Below, piece after piece: positions 1 to 7,089 of a stretch of DNA of 64,000 nt. The DNA comes from Lactococcus protaetiae. GTDB lineage: Bacteria; Bacillota; Bacilli; Lactobacillales; Streptococcaceae. The notes beneath the pieces were generated by a model, which worked only from the letters and a program-made list of their open reading frames with translations, was not told where the DNA came from and made no database searches. The translations under genes were made by a program, and so were the position numbers. Each line of letters begins with the position of its first letter. The stretch's first letter is position 1. The DNA lies in the NCBI RefSeq assembly GCF_006965445.1, contig NZ_CP041356.1, forward strand, positions 620,001 to 684,000, read 5' to 3'.

Positions 1-894
1 AGCTTAGGAATGCGAGTGAAATATAGCGCAGGCGCGGCATTTAGCACCTTTGGACGTGGCTATATCCATACTCTGGATGAAGAAGTTGACATCCCAATTG
101 CAAGTACACTTCAGGACCGTGTAGATAGTGTGGTCGTACAGTTCAATAAATCTGAACGTGATGCATTTTTTGTTTACAAACAAGGCGATATTTCTGTTAC
201 AAGGACAGATACAATTTTTGAAATTCAAATGGCTCAAATTACGATTTCAAAAAATGCAACACAGATTACTAATGCCAACATTAAGGATATGCGGGCAGAT
301 AAAACGGTGTGTGGTTATGCCACTCCTTATGGTGATGCGAATGTTGGGGATATTACAGCTCAGTTTGAAGCATGGTTTGAAGCGTTCAAAGGGAAGCTTG
401 GAGAAGACCCCGCAACAAATCTTCAGCAACAAATTGATACTTTAAATGACAAAGTTGTTCACAATACAGGCGATGAGAGTATTTCAGGTAATAAAACATT
501 CACTGACACTGTCAGTGTCAAAAACTTAGAAGTTACAGAGGGAGCTAACGTAAAAAGCCTAGTTGCTTCTGAAGGAATTTCGAGTAAAATCTATGAATCG
601 AAAACTGCAACTGCATCAATTGAATTTCAATATTTCCGCGTTGGCAATATGGTGACCATGACGACTCATACTCTTGTTGGAATTGCTCAAGCCACGACAT
701 ATAACATTCCCGTTGGATTTCGGCCATATAATAATGGAGGAAACCCAATTTATGAACAAGTGTTTTCTTCAGGAGCTACTGCCATTTTGAGAAGTTCAAA
801 CGCGACATGGCAACCTCGGGCGTCAGGTGGAGTTGGTACAGGTTTGTGGGCAACAACGACCTATCCTACCAATGATGATTTCCCAACAAGCTGA
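1..894 (+). CDS. Phage tail-fibre/baseplate-type structural protein (5' truncated)
   Basis: The frame is open from the first base, so the true start lies upstream and the ATG at 10 is probably internal. The first ~125 visible residues follow the pattern of the virion-attachment domain of siphophage fibres: DRVDSVVVQFN, then ANIKDMRADKTVCGYA, then an aromatic helix FEAWFEAF. A short coiled segment (LQQQIDTLNDKV) leads to SGNKTFTDTVSVKN, a common fibre linker, and a beta-rich C-terminus likely to contact the host surface. The gene ends just before a terminator and the holin/lysin cassette, i.e. the late end of a prophage. Whether it is a fibre, baseplate or neck protein cannot be settled from this fragment. 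Confidence 0.75.
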   Translation, partial: SLGMRVKYSAGAAFSTFGRGYIHTLDEEVDIPIASTLQDRVDSVVVQFNKSERDAFFVYKQGDISVTRTDTIFEIQMAQITISKNATQITNANIKDMRADKTVCGYATPYGDANVGDITAQFEAWFEAFKGKLGEDPATNLQQQIDTLNDKVVHNTGDESISGNKTFTDTVSVKNLEVTEGANVKSLVASEGISSKIYESKTATASIEFQYFRVGNMVTMTTHTLVGIAQATTYNIPVGFRPYNNGGNPIYEQVFSSGATAILRSSNATWQPRASGGVGTGLWATTTYPTNDDFPTS

Positions 895-914
895 TGAAAG
901 AATGGAACAAAAAT

Positions 915-943
915 AAACTCTGTCAGTAGTGGCAGAGTTTTTT
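915..943 (+). terminator. Terminator after tail gene
   Basis: A 10-bp stem (AAACTCTGTC with GGCAGAGTTT, one wobble pair) with a 6-nt loop is followed by a T run. The stem contains the CTGTCAG motif that recurs in this genome's terminators. Confidence 0.7.
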
Positions 944-959
944 AGGAGGAGTATATGAT

Positions 960-1331
960 TTGGAGCAATTAATGAGGGATGCGGGACAGATGGCAATTGA
1001 TTTTATGATTAATTTGCCAACGATTGTCCTCATTTTGGGTTTGGGTGGAAAAATTTTTAAACGGTGGTTTTCACGATTAACCGAAAACATTAATGATAAG
1101 TTAGATGACATGGAGAAAAGAATTGCTGCAATTGAAAGTAGTGCTGCAATTGCACATAAAGAGCTTGAAAAAGAAGTTTTACGTTTGCAACTCTTAGAGG
1201 GGATTAATAGTGAGCGACTTTCAGCGAGTGAGGTTGCATATTTTTATGACCGTTATGTCGCTTTAGGCGGAAACAGCTTTGTATCTGAAAAGGTTCATGA
1301 GTACCTTGAAAAACTCAACGGAGGAAAATAA
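960..1331 (+). CDS. Small phage membrane/coiled-coil protein
   Basis: A 123-residue protein with a TTG start, chosen because AGGAGG lies about 10 nt upstream; an overlapping ATG at 955 stops after five codons. Residues ~12-30 form one hydrophobic segment (FMINLPTIVLILGLGG). Residues ~40-75 are a charged heptad-like helix (NDKLDDMEKRIAAIE, KELEKEVLRLQL). The protein lies between tail and holin genes and ends 1 nt before the holin start, so it is probably co-translated with the lysis cassette. Proteins of this type precede the holin in lactococcal phages, but I do not know a tested function. A role in lysis timing or as a membrane accessory is inference. Confidence 0.65.
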   Translation: MEQLMRDAGQMAIDFMINLPTIVLILGLGGKIFKRWFSRLTENINDKLDDMEKRIAAIESSAAIAHKELEKEVLRLQLLEGINSERLSASEVAYFYDRYVALGGNSFVSEKVHEYLEKLNGGK

Positions 1332-1332
1332 C

Positions 1333-1563
1333 ATGAAAACATTTTTTAAAGATATGTCGGAACGTGCTATCAAAACGTTTGCGCAAGCAGCAATCGGAGC
1401 ACTTGGAGCAGGAGCGACAGGCTTGATTGGTATTGATTGGGCAAATATCTTATCAATTGCAGGCTTTGCGACATTGATTTCTATTTTGACATCAATCGCA
1501 AGCTTGAACATTGGCGATAATACAGCAAGTCTTGTTAAGACTAACTCAACGGAGGATAAATAA
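1333..1563 (+). CDS. Phage holin (r1t/phi-LC3-like)
   Basis: A 76-residue membrane protein starting MKTFFKDMSERAIKTFAQA. I chose ATG 1333 over upstream in-frame starts because GGAGG precedes it (1319-1324) and the family begins MKTFFKD. It has an amphipathic N-terminus and two hydrophobic segments, a Gly/Ala-rich one (AAIGALGAGATGLIG) and a second (ILSIAGFATLISILTSIASL), then a short polar tail. This is the layout of the small holins of lactococcal phages r1t and phi-LC3, which perforate the cytoplasmic membrane so the endolysin can reach the wall. It sits directly upstream of the lysin, separated by 1 nt. Confidence 0.88.
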   Translation: MKTFFKDMSERAIKTFAQAAIGALGAGATGLIGIDWANILSIAGFATLISILTSIASLNIGDNTASLVKTNSTEDK

Positions 1564-1564
1564 C

Positions 1565-2344
1565 ATGGGAAATATTGAAAAAATGATTGCTTGGATGGAA
1601 GCGCGAAAAGGGAAAGTTACTTACTCGATGACTTCTCGATTAGGACCAAATAGCTACGATTGTAGCTCGTCGGTCTTCTTTGCCATGATTGCGGGTGGAT
1701 TCCTCCCTGCAGGTTCAATGGGAAATACCGAAACGTTGTTTGCGATGTCAGGCAAGACTTTGAAAGAAATCAGTAGAGCAGAAGTCAAGCGCGGGGATAT
1801 TTTTATCTCTGGCACTCCTGGAGGTTCTAATGGTTCCGCAGGACACACAGGTATCTTTTTGAGTAATGGCGCATTCATCCATTGTTCTTATGTCAACAAT
1901 GGCATTGCGGAGAATACGAATGATGCCTATATGGCCACGAGTTTACCCCATCATTTTTATCGGATTGTCAATGGAAATTCTGTCAGTACTGACAACAAAC
2001 CTCAGATGATTCAATTAGCGATTGATGGTCAGTTTGGCAAGGCGACGGCTCGACGTCTTCAAGAATATTTTGATACCGATGGAAAAGATGGTGTGATCAG
2101 CCATCAATACAAGCAAGCCTTTAATCAAAATATCTATGCCGCTCAGTTTGATTCATCGCTGACAGGTTCAAACGTCATCAAAGCTTTACAGAAATTCTTG
2201 GGTATTGCCCAGGATGGACTGTGCGGTCAAGGCACGATTAAAGCTTTACAGAAACATCTTGGCACAACGCAAGATGGTATGATCAGTCCAGTTTCTGATA
2301 TTGTGAAAGCCTTGCAAAAACGGCTGAATGCGAATAAATTGTAA
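1565..2344 (+). CDS. Phage endolysin with C-terminal repeat cell-wall-binding domain
   Basis: A 259-residue lysin starting at ATG 1565 behind GGAGG. Residues ~1-140 resemble the NlpC/P60-like amidase/endopeptidase domain of the r1t lysin family: the SYDCSSSVFF motif supplies the candidate nucleophilic Cys, and GSAGHTGIFL and AFIHCSY the candidate His residues. Residues ~155-258 hold repeated peptidoglycan-binding helices (IDGQFGKATARRLQEYFD, VIKALQKFLGIAQDGLCG, TIKALQKHLGTTQDG). The protein hydrolyses host peptidoglycan after the holin opens the membrane. It has no signal peptide, as expected for holin-dependent release. It is the last gene of the prophage cassette and is followed by a terminator. 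Confidence 0.88.
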   Translation: MGNIEKMIAWMEARKGKVTYSMTSRLGPNSYDCSSSVFFAMIAGGFLPAGSMGNTETLFAMSGKTLKEISRAEVKRGDIFISGTPGGSNGSAGHTGIFLSNGAFIHCSYVNNGIAENTNDAYMATSLPHHFYRIVNGNSVSTDNKPQMIQLAIDGQFGKATARRLQEYFDTDGKDGVISHQYKQAFNQNIYAAQFDSSLTGSNVIKALQKFLGIAQDGLCGQGTIKALQKHLGTTQDGMISPVSDIVKALQKRLNANKL

Positions 2345-2351
2345 ATTTCTC

Positions 2352-2374
2352 CCTGACTTCGGTCAGGTTTTTTT
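2352..2374 (+). terminator. Terminator after endolysin
   Basis: Stem CCTGAC/GTCAGG with a stable TTCG tetraloop and a run of seven T. It marks the end of prophage late transcription. Confidence 0.9.
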
Positions 2375-2391
2375 ATTGTCAAAATCTATGT

Positions 2392-2442
2392 TATAATGAG
2401 AGGGTCTTTAACCTAAGCAGTCGGTATGTTGCCGGCTTTTTT
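2392..2442 (+). promoter_or_regulatory. Extended -10 promoter followed at once by a terminator-like hairpin
   Basis: TGTTATAAT (TATAAT at 2392-2397) is an extended -10 element. Within 25 nt comes AGTCGG, a 7-nt loop, CCGGCT and a T run (2419-2442). Any transcript would be only ~40 nt long unless read through. A second extended -10 (TGCTATAAT, 2459-2464) then precedes dtd and is the likelier dtd promoter. Confidence 0.45.
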
Positions 2443-2511
2443 AGATGAAAAGGTGTGCTATAATTAATCCAAGGTTATAATAATATAAATTTAATAAATT
2501 AGGTAAATGTT

Positions 2512-2964
2512 ATGAAAATTGTAATTCAACGTGTAAAATCAGCTTCTGTCAGTATTGACAGAGATGTTGTCAGTAAAATTGCTCAAGGATTGTTACTTTT
2601 GGTTGGTGTGGAAGATGCCGATACCGAGTTTGATTTAGATTATGCGGTGCGTAAAATCACACAAATGAGGATTTTTTCTGATAGTAATGACAAGATGAAT
2701 TTGTCAGTACAGGATATTAAAGGAGAGATTTTGTCTATCTCTCAATTCACTTTGTATGCTGAAACAAAAAAGGGAAATCGTCCAAGTTTTAGCGCTGCAG
2801 GTCAGCCAGATTTTGCTCAGCAAATGTACGAAAAATTTGATGAAAAATTAACCCAAATTGTCCCCACGCAGGCAGGGGTTTTTGGAGCGGATATGCAAGT
2901 TGAGCTGATTAACGATGGGCCTGTCACGATTATTTTAGATACGAAAGAGGCGCGTCATGGCTGA
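2512..2964 (+). CDS. dtd: D-aminoacyl-tRNA deacylase
   Basis: A 150-residue protein of normal length for Dtd. It hydrolyses D-amino acids mischarged onto tRNA in the cytosol. It begins [16 protein letters not shown]. The conserved [10 protein letters not shown] block (around residue 80) and the C-terminal [11 protein letters not shown] block form the cross-dimer active site (SQFTLYA and GPVT motifs). The gene lies just after the prophage lysis genes, so it is the first chromosomal gene to the right of the prophage. Its last 8 bases overlap the start of the next gene, which suggests translational coupling. Confidence 0.95.
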   Translation: MKIVIQRVKSASVSIDRDVVSKIAQGLLLLVGVEDADTEFDLDYAVRKITQMRIFSDSNDKMNLSVQDIKGEILSISQFTLYAETKKGNRPSFSAAGQPDFAQQMYEKFDEKLTQIVPTQAGVFGADMQVELINDGPVTIILDTKEARHG

Positions 2965-3910
2965 TGAACAAAAGATTACTGACGAAAATCTGTCAGCATC
3001 TGCTCAACATGAGAAAAATGCTGACAAATCGTTTGATGAAGCTGAAAATGCTCAACATTTACTGACAGATGTGCAACAAGTTACTGACAGAAAGTTATCA
3101 GCAAATAAAAAAGCAGAGTTTGGCAATAAACGTCAAGAGGAAGCTTTCAAGAAGCTATCCAATAATGAAGAACTTCGTATTGCAAGGCAAGAACTAAAAG
3201 ATGAGTTTTTGTCTTCCCATCCGCGCTACGCATCAATGTCTGAGGATGAGTTGGGCAAGGAGATGCAAAAGCATAGCATTGAGGAAGACAAGATTCGTAA
3301 GCAGAAACTCCGTAATCATATTGAAACTTTTTCAGATGGAGTGATTGCAGTTATCATCACGATTATGCTACTAGAAATTCCGATGCCTACTACTGACGGT
3401 GGATATTGGAACTTTCTGTCAGCGGTTGGTATTTTCTTGGTCAGTTTTATTGTGATTGCAAATTTTTGGTTCAATCATCATAAAACTTTTGCGATTACTG
3501 AGCAGATTACTGAAGGAGTGATTGTTCAAGATTTTATTTTTATGGGCTTGCTTAGTCTTATTCCGCTGCTGACAAAGTGGATTATGGTGCAGCCTACAAG
3601 TTTTTCTGCAATTAATTATGGGATGGTTGTGCTGTTTATTCTTGTCCAACAAGAACTTTTGAGTCGCTCAATCATGCGCGAGCATTTTCATCATATGCCG
3701 AAAACATTTCATTTTTGGCAGAAAATTTGGGCTAGTCGTTTAATTTTTACTTTACTTGTTAATGTTGTAATTACAATCATTGCGGTTGCTTTTCCGGATT
3801 ATGGTCATTGGCTATTTATTGTTGTCCCAATCTTTAACTTTTTCTTCAGAATGTGGGGAGATAAAGGTCAACAGCTTCAACCTAACGGTGGATTGAGAGG
3901 TATTGAATAA
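2957..3910 (+). CDS. TMEM175-family (DUF1211) channel-like membrane protein with acidic N-terminal extension
   Basis: A 317-residue protein. Residues ~1-115 are hydrophilic and rich in Glu/Lys/Gln, without hydrophobic segments. Residues ~120-310 hold the membrane domain: the signature [22 protein letters not shown], then five or so further hydrophobic spans. FSDGV is the filter-lining motif of bacterial and lysosomal TMEM175 potassium channels, so selective potassium permeation is the likely role. Bacterial members are usually near 200 residues; the long charged N-terminus is unusual. The start overlaps the dtd stop by 8 bases. The coding sequence of the extension contains several CTGACAG/CTGTCAG motifs, which partly shape its peptide sequence. 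Confidence 0.8.
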   Translation: MADEQKITDENLSASAQHEKNADKSFDEAENAQHLLTDVQQVTDRKLSANKKAEFGNKRQEEAFKKLSNNEELRIARQELKDEFLSSHPRYASMSEDELGKEMQKHSIEEDKIRKQKLRNHIETFSDGVIAVIITIMLLEIPMPTTDGGYWNFLSAVGIFLVSFIVIANFWFNHHKTFAITEQITEGVIVQDFIFMGLLSLIPLLTKWIMVQPTSFSAINYGMVVLFILVQQELLSRSIMREHFHHMPKTFHFWQKIWASRLIFTLLVNVVITIIAVAFPDYGHWLFIVVPIFNFFFRMWGDKGQQLQPNGGLRGIE

Positions 3911-3912
3911 TA

Positions 3913-4545
3913 ATGATAAAAGCAATTATATTTGACCTTGGTGGTGTAATTATTGACTTAGGATTTGAGCGAATGACTAAGCGTTTTGAAGAGCTGGGTA
4001 TTGAAGATTTTGGTCAATATTTTACTCCTAAAAGTCAAGTGGATTTCTTTGAAGATTTAGAGCTTGGCTTGATTGAGTCTGAAGAGCTCTACGATAAGTT
4101 TCGTCAGCATACTGACAGTGAGCTAACAAACGCTGTCATTGAAGAAACATGGAATCTTATTCTTAAAGATTTTAACAAACAGCGTATGGCTTTACTGACA
4201 GAACTGTCAGCGACTTATCCACTCTATCTTTTTTCAAATACCAATGCGATTCATGCGAAATGTTTTGAGAAAAGATGTTTAGAACAAACAGGTCATCATT
4301 TAGAGCACTATTTCACAACGCTTTATTATTCTCATGAGTTGCACCTCAGAAAACCAACGGTAGAAAGTTTCAAAAAAGTGCTTGATCAAGCAAATCTTAC
4401 CGCCGATGAAACACTTTTCATTGATGATAATGAAGAGAATATCAAAGGTGCCAGGAAAGCTGGCTTGAAAACTTATCATTTGCAAACACCAGAACAGCTC
4501 ACTGATATTGATTTTACAGAACTTCTGTCGAAATACAATAATTGA
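3913..4545 (+). CDS. HAD-family hydrolase (phosphatase)
   Basis: A 210-residue cytosolic HAD-like phosphatase. All four motifs are visible: motif I IFDLGGVIID near the N-terminus (nucleophilic Asp), motif II LFSNTNA around residue 97, motif III Lys in LRKPTVESF around residue 140, and motif IV FIDDNEENIKGARKAGL around residue 170. The helical cap lies between motifs I and II, as in the YihX/epoxide-hydrolase-like subfamily. It probably acts on a small phosphorylated metabolite; the substrate cannot be told. It starts 2 nt after the channel gene and is likely in the same operon as dtd. Confidence 0.88.
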   Translation: MIKAIIFDLGGVIIDLGFERMTKRFEELGIEDFGQYFTPKSQVDFFEDLELGLIESEELYDKFRQHTDSELTNAVIEETWNLILKDFNKQRMALLTELSATYPLYLFSNTNAIHAKCFEKRCLEQTGHHLEHYFTTLYYSHELHLRKPTVESFKKVLDQANLTADETLFIDDNEENIKGARKAGLKTYHLQTPEQLTDIDFTELLSKYNN

Positions 4546-4599
4546 TAAAACGCAAATATCTTACAGTATTAGCTATCTTTTTTTGCATACATTTAATTC

Positions 4600-4628
4600 T
4601 TGACAATTGTCTGACAATTCGATAAAAT
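4600..4628 (+). promoter_or_regulatory. Permease promoter overlapping a CodY-box-like operator
   Basis: TTGACA (4600-4605), a 17-nt spacer and TAAAAT (4623-4628). Positions 4605-4619 read AATTGTCTGACAATT, a perfect dyad differing at two symmetrical positions from the lactococcal CodY box AATTTTCWGAAAATT. A repressor bound here would sit between -35 and -10. Confidence 0.65.
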
Positions 4629-4678
4629 ATAATCTATTGAAATTATTTTATTAAAAATTCAGACAAAAGGGAGTTATC

Positions 4679-6127
4679 ATGGGTTTTATGAAAAAAGCTG
4701 ATTTTCAGCTTTATCAAGATGCAGATAAACATTACGAACAGGTTCTTGGTACACGCGATTTTCTTGCGCTAGGTGTCGGGACGATTATTTCAACTTCAAT
4801 TTTTACTTTACCAGGACAAGTCGCGGCGCAATTCGCTGGACCTGGTGTTGTTTTCTCATATTTGATTGCAGCAGTAGTGGCAGGATTTGTAGCTTTTGCT
4901 TATGCTGAAATGTCAACAGTAATGCCACTTGCAGGTTCAGCATATTCATGGATTTCAGTGTTATTTGGAGAGGGCTTTGGTTGGATAGCAGGTTGGGCAT
5001 TACTCGCCGAGTACTTTATTGCCGTTGCTTTTGTTGGTGCAGGATTTTCCGCAAATTTTCAACAGTTGCTTGCACCGCTAGGCTTTCATTTACCAGCAGT
5101 TTTAGCAAATCCTTTTGGGACAAATGGTGGAGTTGTTGATATCATTTCTTTTCTCGTTATTTTGATTTCAGCTCTGATTGTTTTCAGAGGGGCTTCGGAT
5201 GCAGGGAAAGTCAGTCAAGTTCTTGTTGTGCTTAAAGTTGCGGCTGTTATTGCTTTTATTATTGTTGGTATTACAGCAATTCACCCATCAAACTATCATC
5301 CATTTATTCCCCCTCATAATCCGAAAACAGGTTTTGGTGGTTTCTCGGGTATTTGGTCAGGGGTTTCAATGATTTTTCTTGCTTACATTGGTTTTGACTC
5401 TATTGCGGCGAATTCGGCTGAGGCGAAAAATCCGAAAAAGACGATGCCACGTGGAATTCTTGGTTCTCTCTTTATCGCGGTTGCTCTTTTTGCTGCTGTT
5501 ACCTTGGTTCTTGTTGGAATGCATCGTTATTCAGCTTATGAAGGTAATGCTGCACCAGTTGGCTGGGCGCTCCAGCAGTCAGGATATTCAGTCCTTTCAG
5601 AAGTCGTGACAATTATTGCTCTTGCAGGGATGTTTGTTGCACTACTTGGTATGGTTCTTGCAGGTTCACGTTTAATTTATGCTTTTGGACGTGATGGTCT
5701 TTTACCTAAAGGACTGGGCAAAATGAACAAAAAACATCTTCCAGCAAATGGAGTTTGGGCGTTGTCAATCGTTGCAATTGTCATTGGGGCATTTTTCCCC
5801 TTTGCTTTTCTGGCTCAATTAATTTCAGCGGGGACGCTTATTGCATTTATGTTTGTGTCGCTTGGTATTTATTCATTACGCCGTCGCGAAGGCAAAGATT
5901 TGCCTAAAGCAGCATATAAAATGCCATTTTATCCAGTTCTTCCAGCTCTTGGTTTCATTGGTTCAGCCTTTATCTTTTGGGATTTAGATGCTAATGCAAA
6001 AATTTATGCTGGTTTATGGTTCTTAGTCGGTCTTGTAATTTACTTCTTTTACGGTCGAAGAAATAGTAAGAATTTGGAAACTGAAAAAAGTAAAGAAAAT
6101 ATTAAAGGCGTAGGAACGCTAAATTAA
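4679..6127 (+). CDS. APC-superfamily amino-acid permease
   Basis: A 482-residue integral membrane protein with about 12 hydrophobic segments. The N-terminus carries the APC signature FLALGVGTIISTSIFTLPG (residues ~28-46, unwound TM1 substrate-binding GxG region). YIGFDSIAANSAEAKNPKKTMPRGI (TM6 region and following loop) is typical of cationic/neutral amino-acid transporters related to YfnA/CAT. The tail is charged and cytosolic. It imports or exchanges an amino acid using the ion gradient; the substrate is not determinable. The gene is monocistronic between its own CodY-box promoter and a strong terminator, so repression when branched-chain amino acids are plentiful is a reasonable inference. 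ATG 4679 follows GGGAG at 4670; ATG 4688 is an alternative. Confidence 0.9.
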   Translation: MGFMKKADFQLYQDADKHYEQVLGTRDFLALGVGTIISTSIFTLPGQVAAQFAGPGVVFSYLIAAVVAGFVAFAYAEMSTVMPLAGSAYSWISVLFGEGFGWIAGWALLAEYFIAVAFVGAGFSANFQQLLAPLGFHLPAVLANPFGTNGGVVDIISFLVILISALIVFRGASDAGKVSQVLVVLKVAAVIAFIIVGITAIHPSNYHPFIPPHNPKTGFGGFSGIWSGVSMIFLAYIGFDSIAANSAEAKNPKKTMPRGILGSLFIAVALFAAVTLVLVGMHRYSAYEGNAAPVGWALQQSGYSVLSEVVTIIALAGMFVALLGMVLAGSRLIYAFGRDGLLPKGLGKMNKKHLPANGVWALSIVAIVIGAFFPFAFLAQLISAGTLIAFMFVSLGIYSLRRREGKDLPKAAYKMPFYPVLPALGFIGSAFIFWDLDANAKIYAGLWFLVGLVIYFFYGRRNSKNLETEKSKENIKGVGTLN

Positions 6128-6140
6128 GTCCCTCTTTTGA

Positions 6141-6176
6141 AAATAATCCCTCAACTCACTAGTTGAGGGATTATTT
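6141..6176 (+). terminator. Strong bidirectional terminator after permease
   Basis: A perfect 16-bp stem (AAATAATCCCTCAACT and its complement) with loop CACT. T/A tracts on both sides could work in either direction. Confidence 0.9.
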
Positions 6177-6246
6177 ATTGCCAAAATCACCAAAATGAGT
6201 TAAAATAAGCAAGTCTTATCTTTAAAGAAATGGAAATATAAACTTT

Positions 6247-6891
6247 ATGAAAGAGTATGAAAAACAGCACCACGGCTTTTACGTTTTTTTGCGCAATCTA
6301 GTTGCATTCTTGCTATTTGTACTTAATGGTCGTAGTAAATATTACAATGTTGACAGAATTCCAAAGAATGAGAACTATATTTTGGTTGCTCCTCATCGCA
6401 TGGCGTGGGAACCTGTATGGTTTGCTTTTGCGACACGACCAAAACAGTTCATCTTTATGGCAAAAAAAGAATTATTTGAACATAAATTTGGTGGTTGGTG
6501 GATTAAAATGTGTGGCGCATTCCCTGTTGACCGTAATAATCCAGGAACAAAACCGATTAAGCACGCTGTGAAAATGCTTAAAGAATCAAATAAATCAATG
6601 ATTATGTTTCCTTCAGGAAGTCGACATAGCTCAGAAATGAAAGGTGGAGTGGCGCTCATTGCTAAGATGGCAAATGTTCGTATTGTACCTGCTGTTTATC
6701 AAGGACCTCTCACAATGAAGGGTGTTTTCAAACGTCAGAAAGTTGCGATTAATTTCGGGGAGCCAATTGATATTTCTGATATAAAAAAAGCGAATGCAGA
6801 AGGGATTGAGGAAGTCAATCGTCGCATGGAAGAAGCATTCGCTGCTCTTGATAAAGAACTTAATCCAAACTTCCACTATGAAGTGAAATAA
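6247..6891 (+). CDS. plsC: 1-acylglycerol-3-phosphate acyltransferase-like protein
   Basis: A 214-residue PlsC-family protein with one N-terminal hydrophobic anchor (FLRNLVAFLLFVL). The family transfers an acyl group to the sn-2 position of lysophosphatidate at the inner face of the membrane. The usual HX4D motif is present as APHRMAWEP, i.e. HX4E. The usual FPEGTR motif is FPSGSRHS. The intervening KELFEHKFGGWWIKMCGAFPVDR and later IVPAVYQGP blocks fit the family. The FPSGSRHS form is shared, as I recall, with streptococcal homologues; Glu for Asp in motif I is less usual. The enzyme assignment is by family; activity is inferred. It is monocistronic. Confidence 0.82.
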   Translation: MKEYEKQHHGFYVFLRNLVAFLLFVLNGRSKYYNVDRIPKNENYILVAPHRMAWEPVWFAFATRPKQFIFMAKKELFEHKFGGWWIKMCGAFPVDRNNPGTKPIKHAVKMLKESNKSMIMFPSGSRHSSEMKGGVALIAKMANVRIVPAVYQGPLTMKGVFKRQKVAINFGEPIDISDIKKANAEGIEEVNRRMEEAFAALDKELNPNFHYEVK

Positions 6892-6950
6892 GCGATTGAT
6901 GTTATATCGTTCACTTGGTGCATTACTTTTTTATGAGAAAAATAAATAAT

Positions 6951-6985
6951 AAAATCGAATTTTTTAAGAAATTCGATTTTTGATT
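6951..6985 (+). terminator. Bidirectional terminator between plsC-like gene and secA
   Basis: A 12-bp stem (AAAATCGAATTT and its complement) around loop TTTAAG, flanked by A and T tracts. Confidence 0.8.
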
Positions 6986-7089
6986 ATTAATTGTGTTTAA
7001 GTACCCATAATAAAAGATTTCAATTTGTAAAAATTTGAGAAAAATGTTAAACTTAAAGGAAGTATCTACTTATTACTGAAAGAGAAAAT

